From Mycolicibacter engbaekii (lineage in GTDB: Bacteria; Actinomycetota; Actinomycetes; Mycobacteriales; Mycobacteriaceae), in the NCBI RefSeq assembly GCF_002101585.1, contig NZ_LQOT01000030.1:1-64000 (forward strand): DNA of 64,000 bases, in the 5' to 3' direction. The notes under the pieces are model-generated. The model worked only from the letters and a program-made list of their open reading frames with translations. It was not told the DNA's origin and did no database searches. Of the stretch, positions 56,501 to 64,000 are shown in pieces (within the stretch, counting starts at the first letter, position 1; each line of letters opens with the position of its first letter). The translations under genes were made by a program, and so were the position numbers.

Positions 56501-59155
56501 CGCGCGGTGATCCTCGACGAAACCTGCGATCCGATACTGAGAACCACGCTGAACGAGCAGGACGGCACGCTGGAGTTCGCCGCCTTCACCGCGACGGCCA
56601 ACGGCGACACCGCCTGGACCATCACCGCCACAGCCGAACTCAACATCCGCCCCGTCTCGCCGCGACTTCGTGACCTCTCCATACAGCCCGACCCGCTCAT
56701 CACGCTGGGCGATGAGGACTTCTACGCCCGGACCCAGTCGATCGGCTTCACCTACGGCGATGCGTTCCGATCGGTTCGACAAGTGGCGGCCGGCGACGAC
56801 TGGTCTGCCGCCGAACTGGCCATCCCGCCGGCGATCATCGACGACATCGACCACTACCGGTTTCACCCGGCCCTGGTCGACGGCGCGTTCCAGACCCTGT
56901 TCGGCGTCACCGGCCTCGGCGAAAGGGCGGGCGACGAGCCGTTCCTGCCCTCCCGAATCCGGCACTGCGCCATCTACGGCGCCCCCGAAGACCAGATGCG
57001 CGTGCACGCCCGGATCGTCTCGGCGACCACAGACGAGGTCGAATGCGACATCACGGTCACCGATGACATCGGGACACCGCTGGCCGTTTTCAACGGCTTC
57101 ACGGTGCAGACGCTGGGCGTCGCATCCCGCCTGTCACTGGAGCGCATCGACAGGGGACTGCTCGAACTGCACTGGCGCTTGGCCGACCAATCCCCGGACC
57201 GGCAGGCGGCCGAGCCGGCCGGCGAGTCGTCGTGGCTGGTGTTCACCGATGACTCAGGCGTGGGGGACGCCCTGACCGAGGAGCTGCGCCGCCGTGGTCA
57301 CCGGGTCGCCACCGTCGGGCACCGGCGTGGCGGTGGGCTGCACGAAGCCGCCGGCGGCTGCCAGATCGATCCCGGCAGCCCCGAACAACTGGACCAGCTG
57401 TTCGCCCAGCTCCACGACGCCGCCGAACTCACCGGCATCGTCAACTGCTGGCCCCTGGACATCGGTTCGGGTGCGGTCGCCAAGGACCGCTCCGGTGCGC
57501 CGGCGGACGATCCGGATCTGCAGCTGGGCGTGCTGGCCGTCCTGCGCATCGTCAAAGCGCTCGCGGCACGGCCGACGACGGCACGCCTGCACCTGGTCAC
57601 CGGCAACTGTCAGCCGGTGGCCGGCAGCCGGCTCACCGGGTTCGCCCAGGCCCCCGTCTGGGGCCTCGGCCGCGTCATCGGGCACCAGGAATTCGCCGAG
57701 AACTGGGGCGGCTTGATCGATATCGACGATGCCGATGACCCGGCTCAAACCGCTGTCCGCATCTGCGATCACCTGCTGGACGCCGATTCCGAAGACCAGA
57801 TAGCGCTGCGCGGCGGAGTCACTTTCGTCCCGCGCCTTCGTCCCTGCCACAGCCTGACATCGCCGTTTCCGACCAAACTCAGCGCCGATGCGACGTACGT
57901 CGTCACCGGCGGCGTGGGTGCGCTCGGACGTCTCGTTGCCGGCTATCTCGCCCAGCGGGGAGCGCGGCACATCACGTTGCTGAGCAGAACTGCACTACCG
58001 CCGCGGGAGAGCTGGGCCGCGCTGACCGAATCCGAGGCCCATTTCGCAACGGTCCGAGCGCTCGAGGCGATCGAAGAGCTCGGCGCAGAGATCGAGACCG
58101 CCAGCGTCGACATCACCGATTGCCGGCAGGTGGCCGACTGGCGCGCCGATCACCTCGGCCGCGGCGGCCGCCCGATTCGCGGGCTGGTGCATGCGGCGGG
58201 CAGCGTCGACGATCACCTGCTGGTCAACATGGCCGAGGACGAATTCGCCGCGGTGCTGGCCCCCAAGATCGTCGGCACCCAAGTGCTCCACGATGCACTG
58301 CGCGACGACGCCCTGGAGTTCTTCGTGCTGTTCGGGTCCGCCGGCTCAGTCGTCGCGTCACCGGGCCAGGGAAACTATGCGGCCGCCAATGCATTTCTCG
58401 ACACCTTCGCGCACTACCGGCGGGAGCAGGGCCTGCCGGCGTTGACCATCGGGTGGGGTCCGTGGTCGGTGGGCATGGTCGAGGAACTGAAGTTGGAGAA
58501 CATCTACGCGCAGCGGGGAATCGATCTGATCGCGCCTTCGGTGGGGGTACGGATTCTCGATCGGCTCATCAACCAGCAGATTCCCAGCGTCGTCGCGATC
58601 AGCGCGGATTGGAATCGCGCTCGCCGTGCCGGTTTCAGCGGACAGCCGCCGCAGATGTTCGCCGATCTGGAGACCGGCGAAGGCCGTCGTGACGATGCCG
58701 AAGGGGACTCCTCGATTCTGGCCGACCTCGCCAACACCCCCGAAGGCGAGCGTTTCGGCGTCATCGCCACCGCGGTTCGACAGCTGGTCGCCGACGTGTT
58801 CGACTGTGCGGTAACAGACTTCGAGACCAATGAAATGCTGGATGACATCGGCTTGGACTCCATGATGGCGATGGACTTCCGGGTACGCATCAACGAGACG
58901 TTCTCCATTGATCTACCCCTGCTGGAGATCATCCGGGGAGTCAGCGTCGACTGCCTTGCCGGCCGGGTGCTCACCGAGCTGCACGCCATTCACGGTGATG
59001 TTCCCACCGGGACGCCCGAGCCGGAAACGGCGCAGATCCCCGTCGAGGATGTCGACAGCGTGGTCGATGACCTCTCGGAGGACGAACTGCGAGAGTTGCT
59101 GGCCCAGCTCGATGCCCCGGCCGGCGGGCCGGACATGGACGGCGCACGGCGATGA
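53567..59155 (+). CDS. Iterative type I polyketide synthase, KS-AT-DH-KR-ACP
   Basis: 1,862 residues in one module. KS: Cys190 in DTACSSS, His325 in EAHGTGTP, His365 in KTNIGH. AT: Ser637 in GHSAGE, with a YHSHHMD motif like fungal/iterative ATs. DH: His941 in DHRVQGSVVLP and Asp1105 in HPALVD. KR: TGGVGALG and Tyr1604 in GQGNYAAAN. ACP: Ser1765 in GLDSMMAM. No ER, methyltransferase or thioesterase is present. The layout equals that of 6-methylsalicylate-type or partially reducing iterative synthases. A C-terminal LSEDELRELLAQL helix could be a docking segment. Start candidates are ATG 53567 or 53582, the latter directly after AGGAG. It overlaps the ABC ATPase gene (ATGA). Product unknown, release mechanism not encoded here. 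Confidence 0.92.
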   Translation: MREQEMKLPDDDDRREPLAIVGIGCRFPGGADSAERFWQLLHSATDATCVVPETRWNAARYHDPSPAKVGKVVTARGGFLGEIDQFDAQFFGMSPREAHALDPQQRLLLHAAWESLEDAGIPAGDVAGADVGVFVGGFTLDYQLLQNQGHASRYRFKAHSATGMMMTMLANRISYALDLRGPSMSIDTACSSSLVAVHLAAQSIWNGECELALAGGVNVMIGPNTAIAESKSGFLSPEGRSKAFDDAADGYARGEGAAIVVIKRLNNALADGDEIYAQILGTAVSQDGHTDGITVPRGQAQECAIRTALDRAGVQPADVGYVEAHGTGTPVGDPIELQALAAALTIERPATAPLLIGSVKTNIGHLEAGAGVAGLIKAALVVKHGYIPAHLHLRTPTRHVSLTDLKIDIPATGRPFPQCERRIAGVNSFGFGGTNAHVVLAEPPAAAPAPQVGERPALPLTILPISARSEDALVAAAGRLADHLDTHPDIALPELAYTLSGRRTHLNYRHTLIAASAAEAREQLRSLAEDSKVSAGRAVQEAPKLAFVCSGMGPQWWGMCRELMDVFPEFTASLERSDRELSRYADWSLIEELRRDEADTRMTETEFAQPANFAIQVALAEQLAQFGISPDAVVGHSAGEVAAHHLAGLLTFEQAIHVIYHRSRLQQRVSGSGSMLAVGLDAQTLMRTLDEATRAELADQRVSVAAINSPFAVTLAGDTEVLDEIARQLNDAAVFNRRLSVKVPYHSHHMDAVRAELFSAFEGLSSKSAVLPLYSTVTGEKLDRYHAGAAYWWQNTRATVLFEPAIRRMLDDGYTHFVELAPHPVLAGSIFETAGKQNISVTASQRRGQDAGRALLECVGALFCRGHDVAWSALHPDSAHRLLKLPSYPWQTKRFWTETQEATEALFYQPVHPLLGQKVSAVHPTWEAELSTVLTPFLNDHRVQGSVVLPGSAYVEMAQAAAAETYGATCSVDNLVFHRAVILDETCDPILRTTLNEQDGTLEFAAFTATANGDTAWTITATAELNIRPVSPRLRDLSIQPDPLITLGDEDFYARTQSIGFTYGDAFRSVRQVAAGDDWSAAELAIPPAIIDDIDHYRFHPALVDGAFQTLFGVTGLGERAGDEPFLPSRIRHCAIYGAPEDQMRVHARIVSATTDEVECDITVTDDIGTPLAVFNGFTVQTLGVASRLSLERIDRGLLELHWRLADQSPDRQAAEPAGESSWLVFTDDSGVGDALTEELRRRGHRVATVGHRRGGGLHEAAGGCQIDPGSPEQLDQLFAQLHDAAELTGIVNCWPLDIGSGAVAKDRSGAPADDPDLQLGVLAVLRIVKALAARPTTARLHLVTGNCQPVAGSRLTGFAQAPVWGLGRVIGHQEFAENWGGLIDIDDADDPAQTAVRICDHLLDADSEDQIALRGGVTFVPRLRPCHSLTSPFPTKLSADATYVVTGGVGALGRLVAGYLAQRGARHITLLSRTALPPRESWAALTESEAHFATVRALEAIEELGAEIETASVDITDCRQVADWRADHLGRGGRPIRGLVHAAGSVDDHLLVNMAEDEFAAVLAPKIVGTQVLHDALRDDALEFFVLFGSAGSVVASPGQGNYAAANAFLDTFAHYRREQGLPALTIGWGPWSVGMVEELKLENIYAQRGIDLIAPSVGVRILDRLINQQIPSVVAISADWNRARRAGFSGQPPQMFADLETGEGRRDDAEGDSSILADLANTPEGERFGVIATAVRQLVADVFDCAVTDFETNEMLDDIGLDSMMAMDFRVRINETFSIDLPLLEIIRGVSVDCLAGRVLTELHAIHGDVPTGTPEPETAQIPVEDVDSVVDDLSEDELRELLAQLDAPAGGPDMDGARR

Positions 59156-60000
59156 CCTCGGATCGGGCGTCAGCGGTGCAGGTACGGGGCCTGTGCAAAA
59201 GCTACGGGCGCCTGCGCGCCGTGCACGGCCTGGACCTCGACATCTATGACGGCGAGATCTTCGCCATCCTCGGTCCCAACGGTGCCGGAAAGTCGACGAC
59301 CATCGAAATCCTGGAAGGCCACCGCAAACGCGACTCCGGACGGGTCAGCGTCTTGGGGCAGGATCCCGGTGCGGCGGGACGCGGCTGGCGCGCCAGAATC
59401 GGGATCGTCCTTCAGGAAACCAGTGACTTCGGGATGCTGACGGTCCAGGAAACCGTGAACATGTTCGCGAAATGCTATGGCACGGCGCGAACGTCGGGGG
59501 AACTGCTGGAACTGGTCGGGCTCGCCAGTACCTCCGGTTCGCGGGTACGGACGCTGTCCGGCGGGCAGCGTCGCCGGCTGGATGTGGCGCTGGGGATCAT
59601 CGGCCGACCGGAGCTGCTGTTTCTGGACGAGCCGACCACCGGCTTCGATCCCGAAGCGCGACGACAGTTCTGGGATCTCATCCGGCTGTTGTCCTCCGAC
59701 GGCACGACCATTGTGCTGACCACCCACTACCTGGAAGAAGCCGCCGCACTGGCGGATCGGGTGGCGGTCGTGGCGGACGGACGGCTGGCGGCGCTGGATT
59801 CCCCGGCCCGACTGACCGCGCACGTGGCTTCGGCCGCGACCGTGCGCTGGATGCAGGGCGACGTGCTTCGGGAGCAGCAGACCGACCGGCCCACGGAGCT
59901 GATCCGCCGCCTTTCCTCCGGAGGCGGCGAACTGGCTCAGCTGACCGTCACGCGGCCCACCCTCGAAGACGCCTACCTGCGCCTGATCGAAGGGAATTGA
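59152..60000 (+). CDS. ABC-2 type exporter ATP-binding protein (DrrA-like)
   Basis: 282 residues with Walker A (GPNGAGKST), Q-loop (IVLQETSDFG), signature (LSGGQRRRLDVAL), Walker B (LLFLDEPTTGFD) and H-loop (TTHYLEEA). The fold and length match DrrA-type ATPases that pair with a separate permease. It starts inside the stop of the PKS gene, so export of the polyketide is the straightforward inference. Confidence 0.9.
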   Translation: MTSDRASAVQVRGLCKSYGRLRAVHGLDLDIYDGEIFAILGPNGAGKSTTIEILEGHRKRDSGRVSVLGQDPGAAGRGWRARIGIVLQETSDFGMLTVQETVNMFAKCYGTARTSGELLELVGLASTSGSRVRTLSGGQRRRLDVALGIIGRPELLFLDEPTTGFDPEARRQFWDLIRLLSSDGTTIVLTTHYLEEAAALADRVAVVADGRLAALDSPARLTAHVASAATVRWMQGDVLREQQTDRPTELIRRLSSGGGELAQLTVTRPTLEDAYLRLIEGN

Positions 60001-60001
60001 C

Positions 60002-60856
60002 GTGACCGAGCTTGTACAGGATGCGACCGGTGCACGCAGCGCCGGACCGCAGGCGGCACCGGAACTCCCGTCGGCCGTGCGGATCGGCTTCTCGCGTGTT
60101 CTGCCCGAGCTGAAGATGTTCTACCGCCGCCCGGAACAGATCGCGCTGACCTTCTCGATGCCGGCAGTGATATGCCTTCTGCTGGGATCGATCTTCACCT
60201 CCAAAGTGCCCGGCACCCAGACACCCACCGGAGCCGTGATCGCGGCGAGCATGCTTGCCTACGGGATTCTCTCGACGTCGTTCACCAACCTCGGAATCAG
60301 CATCGCGGCCGACCGGGAAACCGGGGCCCTGCGTCGACTGCGCGGCACCCCGGCGACAGCGACGTCGTACTTCATCGGAAAGATCATGCTGGTTGCCATC
60401 GCGAGCCTGGCCGAGGCGGCACTGCTGTTGGTCCTGGGGGTGCTGGTCTTCGACCTGCGTCTGCCCACCAGCGCATCCGCATGGTTCACCTTGGTGTGGG
60501 TGGCGGTCCTGGGAATCGTCAGCTGTTCGCTGCTGGGCATTCTGGTCAGCAACGTCGCCAGCAACGCGGTTTCGGCCGCCGTTCTCACCAACGGCCCCGC
60601 GGTTGGCCTGCAATTCCTGTCGGGCACCTACGTGCCGCTGATGTTGATACCGACATGGATGTTGGTCATCGGATCGCTCTTTCCCGTCAAGTGGATGGCT
60701 CAGGGATTTCGTTCGGTGTTCCTGCCGGCACAGATGGTGGTCTTCGAACCAGCCGGGTCCTGGGAACTGGGGCGCATCTTTGTGGTCCTGGCGGCGTGGA
60801 GCGTGGCCGGTCTGGTGGCTTGCCTGCTGGTGTTCCGATGGTCGGATCGAGGTTGA
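60002..60856 (+). CDS. ABC-2 type exporter permease (DrrB-like)
   Basis: 284 residues with six hydrophobic helices in the ABC-2 pattern. It has ETGALRRLRGTPATATSYFIGK (the typical cytoplasmic loop after TM2) and FPVKWMAQGFRSVF near the C-terminus. The GTG at 60002 follows the ATPase stop after one base. It is the membrane half of the exporter coupled to the PKS operon. Confidence 0.9.
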   Translation: MTELVQDATGARSAGPQAAPELPSAVRIGFSRVLPELKMFYRRPEQIALTFSMPAVICLLLGSIFTSKVPGTQTPTGAVIAASMLAYGILSTSFTNLGISIAADRETGALRRLRGTPATATSYFIGKIMLVAIASLAEAALLLVLGVLVFDLRLPTSASAWFTLVWVAVLGIVSCSLLGILVSNVASNAVSAAVLTNGPAVGLQFLSGTYVPLMLIPTWMLVIGSLFPVKWMAQGFRSVFLPAQMVVFEPAGSWELGRIFVVLAAWSVAGLVACLLVFRWSDRG

Positions 60857-60929
60857 CCGTGCTCGAACGCAATGAACCGCCGGCAGTTCAGCCCGGCGAA
60901 GCAATGCCGTTGCCGCGAAGGGGGACCCG

Positions 60930-62303
60930 ATGCCTTCCCTGTTGGTGATCACCTACCACTTCTTCTTCCAGGTCGTGGTCATTCTGGCCACCTACCGCCT
61001 GCTGTGGCCGCTGTTCCGTCGGCTGGCTCAGGTGCAGGTGGTCGCGATGATGGTGGCGGGGTTCCTGCTGGGTCCCTCCGTTCTGGGATGGCTCTGGCCG
61101 GCCGGGCAGCGGTGGCTGTTCCCCACGAAGCTGACCCTGGGGTCGGAGACGTTCACCCACCCGAACCTCACGGTCATCTACGTGGTCGGTCAACTGGGCC
61201 TGGTGCTGTACATGTTCCTGGTCGGGGCGTCGTTCAAGCTCGACATCCTGACCGCGCACTGGCGGCAAGCCGGTGTCACCTCGGCTGCCGGAATCGGCGT
61301 TCCCCTGGTGCTCGGCGGCATCCTCGGAGCGTGGATGGTCAGTCGCGGAGGCTATTTCACCGACAACGTCGCATCATGGCAAGGCGGCCTGTTCGTCGCC
61401 GCCGCCGTCGCGATCACCGCCTTTCCCATGCTGGCGTGGATCGTCTACGACTCGGGACTGCTCAATACCCGGCTGGGAACGGTGTCGCTGTCCTGCGCCG
61501 CCTTCGATGACGCATGTTCGTGGGTGTTGCTGGCGACGGTGGTGGCCACAGCCAAAGGAAGCGTGTCCGGTGCGGTCCTTGCCATCGGCGGCGGGCTGAC
61601 GTACCTGCTGTTCATGGTCTATCTCGGCCGGCCGCTGCTGGCCCGATTGGAGACCTGGTCGCCGCCCCGCGCTGCGATCGAACGGACGGGTGGCCTGCCC
61701 ATCGCGCACACCAGCGTTGTTCTGCTGGTCGTGCTGTCGGCGAGTTGTTTCACCGACTTCGTCGGAATCTATTCCGTGTTCGGCGCTTTCGTGGCCGGTG
61801 CCGTGATGCCGCGCGGTCCGCTGCTGACCCAGATCCGAGAGCACTTCGAGCCGTTGACGGCGTATCTGCTCATTCCGGCCTTCTTCATCTACTCCGGACT
61901 GAACACGCAGCTCACCCTGATACTGGATGGGCCCACTCTGCTCATGGCGGCGATCGTGCTGGTGGTGTCCTTCAGCGCGAAGTTCGGTGCGGTGGGGCTG
62001 GCGGCCCGGTGGCAGGGCATGAGCCGGCTCGAGGCGGCTTCCATGGGGGCACTGGCCAATGCACGCGGCCTGATGGAACTCATTCTGCTCAACATCGGAT
62101 TCGAAGCCGGTCTGATCTCCGGGAAGCTGTACACGATCCTGGCCCTGATGACCATTGTGACGACGTTGGTCGCGACACCGCTGCAGCGGCAGTTCGAGCG
62201 CCGCCTGCGCAAAGCCGGATCGAAGTTCGGCGCCGCCGGGGAGGAGCCCCTTGCCGCGGGTGGCGTCGAGGGCGCACCGGCGGTTGCCGTGCCCGGCCGC
62301 TGA
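60930..62303 (+). CDS. CPA2-type cation/proton antiporter (Kef/NapA family)
   Basis: 457 residues with about 12 membrane helices: MMVAGFLLGPSVLGWLWP in helix 2, AITAFPMLAWIVYDSGLLNTRLGTVSLSCAAFDDACSW carrying the family's paired aspartates (DD) in the ion-binding helix, and SMGALANARGLMELILLNIGFEAGLIS near the end. The Ala/Gly-rich C-terminus has no RCK domain. It lies 73 bases after the exporter permease with GAAGGGGGACCCG before the ATG. It could give self-protection or pH adjustment during product export, or simply be a neighbour. Confidence 0.85.
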   Translation: MPSLLVITYHFFFQVVVILATYRLLWPLFRRLAQVQVVAMMVAGFLLGPSVLGWLWPAGQRWLFPTKLTLGSETFTHPNLTVIYVVGQLGLVLYMFLVGASFKLDILTAHWRQAGVTSAAGIGVPLVLGGILGAWMVSRGGYFTDNVASWQGGLFVAAAVAITAFPMLAWIVYDSGLLNTRLGTVSLSCAAFDDACSWVLLATVVATAKGSVSGAVLAIGGGLTYLLFMVYLGRPLLARLETWSPPRAAIERTGGLPIAHTSVVLLVVLSASCFTDFVGIYSVFGAFVAGAVMPRGPLLTQIREHFEPLTAYLLIPAFFIYSGLNTQLTLILDGPTLLMAAIVLVVSFSAKFGAVGLAARWQGMSRLEAASMGALANARGLMELILLNIGFEAGLISGKLYTILALMTIVTTLVATPLQRQFERRLRKAGSKFGAAGEEPLAAGGVEGAPAVAVPGR

Positions 62304-62366
62304 TCGGTCACCCGGGGCGCGGCGGGCGCGGGCACGGCTGCATTTTCGGCCGGCGTCCCGAATATT

Positions 62367-62394
62367 CCGACCAGAGCGCCGTTGGCTCCGAATA
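62367..62394 (+). promoter_or_regulatory. SigK-like promoter B (before the Rv0449c-like flavin oxidase)
   Basis: CCGACC (62367-62372), 15 bases, CCGAAT (62388-62393), seven bases to the ATG at 62401. GGCTCCGAATAACT (62384-62397) is shared with promoter A. In M. tuberculosis the homologous block Rv0449c-Rv0444c contains sigK itself. The recalled SigK consensus is CCATCC-N16/17-CCGAAT, so the -10 is a perfect match, the -35 differs at two positions and the spacer is one or two bases shorter. Confidence 0.78.
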
Positions 62395-62400
62395 ACTTTC

Positions 62401-63705
62401 ATGTCAATAACACCGCACCGCAAGCGGTCCGTCGCCATCATCGGCAGCGGGGTAGCCGGTTTGACGGCCGCCTACGTCTTGTCCCGGCACTGTCGCGTCA
62501 CTCTCTTCGAGGCCGACACCCGGCTCGGCGGCCATGCCCACACCCACTTCGTCACCGCTGACGACGGCAGCACCCTGGGCGTCGACTCGGCCTTCCTGGT
62601 CTACAACGACCGGACCTACCCGACGCTGTGCCGGCTGTTCGACGAACTCGGGGTGCGCGGCACCGAGACCGACATGTCGATGTCGGTGCGCAACGACGCG
62701 ACGGGCCTGGAATACGCCGGCGCGCAGGGCGCCGCGGGCCTGTTCGCCTCACCGCGGACGCTGCGTCCCCGCCACCTGCTGATGCTGGCCGAGATCCGGC
62801 GCTTCCATCGTGCCGCCACCGCCGTACTGCAGCAGTCGACGCCGGACGACTTGCAGCCCCTCGGCGCATTTTTGGCGCGCCACGGCTTCTCCAGCTACTT
62901 CATCGTCAACTTCATGACGCCGTTGGTGGCCGCGGTGTGGTCCTGCCCGGCCGATGATGCGCTGAGCTACCCCGCCCGCTACCTGTTCACCTTCCTGCAG
63001 CACCACGGGATGCTCTCGGTGTTCGGGTCCCCGACGTGGCGCACCGTGACCGGCGGTTCGGCGAGCTACGTGGACCGGATCGCCGCAAGGGTCGACGAGG
63101 TCTGCACCGACAGTGTCGTGTGGGCGCTGCGCCGGGTGTCCGACGGAGTGCTGCTGCATGCGCCCGGCGTGGGGCAGCGGCATTTCGACGCCGCGGTTGT
63201 CGCGGTGCACCCCGATCAGGCGTTGCGGCTGCTGCACAGCCCCACAGCCAAAGAGCGGGCCGTGCTCGGGGCCATGCCCTATTCGACCAACTACGCCCAA
63301 CTGCACACCGACGAGTCCGTGCTGCCCCGGCACGCCAGAGCCCGGGCGTCATGGAACTACCGGATCGCCGCGGACCGCCGGGGTGTGCTGGTGACCTACG
63401 ACGTCAGCCGGTTGATGCGCATCGGTTCGCGGCGGCGCTTCCTGGTCACGCTGGGTGGCGCAGATCTGGTCGATCCGCGATCGGTGCTCGCCGAGATGAC
63501 CTACCACCATCCGCTTTTCACCCCGGAGTCGGTCGGCGCCCAGCGCCGTCTGGCCGAACTCGGCGATCACCGCATCGTGTTCGCCGGTGCCTACCACGGC
63601 TGGGGTTTTCACGAAGACGGCGCGGCGTCGGGCGTCCGCGCTGCCTGGCGACTCGGGGCCGACTGGGCGCCGGCCGCGACGTGCGATCGGGCGTGCGCAT
63701 GCTGA
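62401..63705 (+). CDS. FAD-dependent amine-oxidase-family oxidoreductase (Rv0449c-like)
   Basis: 434 residues with the FAD motif VAIIGSGVAGLTAAYVLS and LFEADTRLGGHAHTH of the amine-oxidase/phytoene-desaturase-like family, and a C-terminal FAGAYHGWGFHEDGAASG. This family lies with DUF1365 and cyclopropane-fatty-acid-synthase-like genes in many bacteria. Those sets are linked to membrane fatty-acid modification, including 10-methyl or furan fatty acids under photo-oxidative stress. The ATG at 62401 is seven bases after the SigK-like -10. It overlaps the DUF1365 gene by seven bases. Length agrees with Rv0449c. Confidence 0.88.
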   Translation: MSITPHRKRSVAIIGSGVAGLTAAYVLSRHCRVTLFEADTRLGGHAHTHFVTADDGSTLGVDSAFLVYNDRTYPTLCRLFDELGVRGTETDMSMSVRNDATGLEYAGAQGAAGLFASPRTLRPRHLLMLAEIRRFHRAATAVLQQSTPDDLQPLGAFLARHGFSSYFIVNFMTPLVAAVWSCPADDALSYPARYLFTFLQHHGMLSVFGSPTWRTVTGGSASYVDRIAARVDEVCTDSVVWALRRVSDGVLLHAPGVGQRHFDAAVVAVHPDQALRLLHSPTAKERAVLGAMPYSTNYAQLHTDESVLPRHARARASWNYRIAADRRGVLVTYDVSRLMRIGSRRRFLVTLGGADLVDPRSVLAEMTYHHPLFTPESVGAQRRLAELGDHRIVFAGAYHGWGFHEDGAASGVRAAWRLGADWAPAATCDRACAC

Positions 63706-64000
63706 CCCCGGCGATCTATCGAACCGCGATCACCCACCGCAGACAGGCGCCGCTGGTACACCAATTCGCCTACCGCGGATACAGCTGGTTCATCGACATC
63801 GATGAACCGCCGCGCCTGCCCTGGTGGTTGAGCCCGTTCGCCCGATTCGACGCCGGGGATCACCTGCACGGGTCCAGTGGCGACTCGCTGCGGCAGCGCG
63901 TCGACCGATTCCTGGCCGAACGCGACGCCGCCGTCCCCGCCGGACGCGTCTATGCACTGCTGCAGGCACGGGTCGGCGGTTATGTGTTCAATCCGATCAG
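63699..64000 (+). CDS. DUF1365 protein (Rv0448c-like), cut by window end
   Basis: Only the first 100 residues are present. They show the DUF1365 signature: AIYRTAITHRRQAPLVHQFAYRGYSWFIDID at the start and GGYVFNPIS at the end of the window (the family reads GYVFNPVSF). The start is taken as the ATG at 63699, which overlaps the flavin-oxidase stop (63703-63705). A GTG at 63681 is an alternative. By synteny ufaA1 (Rv0447c), Rv0446c, sigK and rskA should follow outside the window. Confidence 0.88.
   Translation, partial: MLTPAIYRTAITHRRQAPLVHQFAYRGYSWFIDIDEPPRLPWWLSPFARFDAGDHLHGSSGDSLRQRVDRFLAERDAAVPAGRVYALLQARVGGYVFNPI

Noticed and set aside
54938..57007. 689-codon minus-strand frame
   Set aside because: Shadow of the polyketide synthase AT/DH region, where the plus-strand active sites are intact.

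Overview
The window is high-GC actinobacterial DNA from a member of the Mycobacteriaceae. From 1 to about 37 kb the gene order follows the M. tuberculosis Rv0867c-Rv0910 block: rpfA, moaD2, moaA2, cspB, Rv0875c, Rv0876c, Rv0877, Rv0879c, Rv0881, Rv0882, sepH, serC, Rv0885, fprB, citA, gltA2, prrB, prrA, accD3, echA6, Rv0906, Rv0907, ctpE, Rv0910. Several members of the tuberculosis block are missing (PE_PGRS15, PPE13, the Rv0880 MarR gene, the Rv0909 antitoxin, full-length ArfA). A GntR/desaturase pair, a GST-like gene, pdxH, an MFS gene, an FKBP isomerase, a heterodimeric ABC exporter and an EamA transporter are inserted. This fits a non-tuberculous species; the exact species cannot be read from the window.

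Region 1-13.8 kb holds a resuscitation-promoting factor behind a c-di-AMP riboswitch, molybdenum-cofactor genes, a cold-shock protein, membrane and secreted proteins of unknown role, an rRNA/tRNA methyltransferase, the division protein SepH, and serC with its divergent Crp-regulated diiron oxygenase. Region 13.8-24.3 kb is central metabolism (FprB, two citrate synthases, PdxH) and the PrrAB two-component system. Region 24.4-37 kb has the ABC exporter, acyl-CoA genes, hydrolases and the CtpE P-type ATPase. Region 37-41.7 kb is small exported or membrane proteins, an F420-type oxidoreductase, two DUF1214-related proteins and tRNA-Arg(CCT).

Region 42-64 kb is accessory. It begins with an NmrA/GMC-oxidoreductase operon and a MarR regulator. 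A photolyase, a SOUL haem-binding protein, a TspO protein and a TIGR01777 epimerase follow. Next comes a mostly co-directional cluster: an SDR/DUF2867 protein, an SRPBCC protein, a flavin halogenase-family enzyme, a 1,862-residue iterative type I polyketide synthase (KS-AT-DH-KR-ACP, with the active-site residues checked present), an ABC-2 exporter pair and a cation/proton antiporter. The window ends in a flavin amine-oxidase/DUF1365 pair, the start of the Rv0449c-Rv0448c block that in M. tuberculosis leads to ufaA1, sigK and rskA.

The main discovery is a shared promoter. Three start sites (49547, 51666, 62401) are preceded by the same element, CCGACC-N15-CCGAAT, each with its last base exactly seven bases before an ATG. 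This resembles the recalled SigK consensus and implies leaderless transcripts. It would place the polyketide/halogenase-like/exporter cluster and the SDR-SRPBCC pair under the same sigma factor as the flavin oxidase-DUF1365 lipid genes, next to photolyase and porphyrin-binding genes. The inferred picture is a SigK-type stress regulon that has acquired a secondary-metabolite or lipid pathway.
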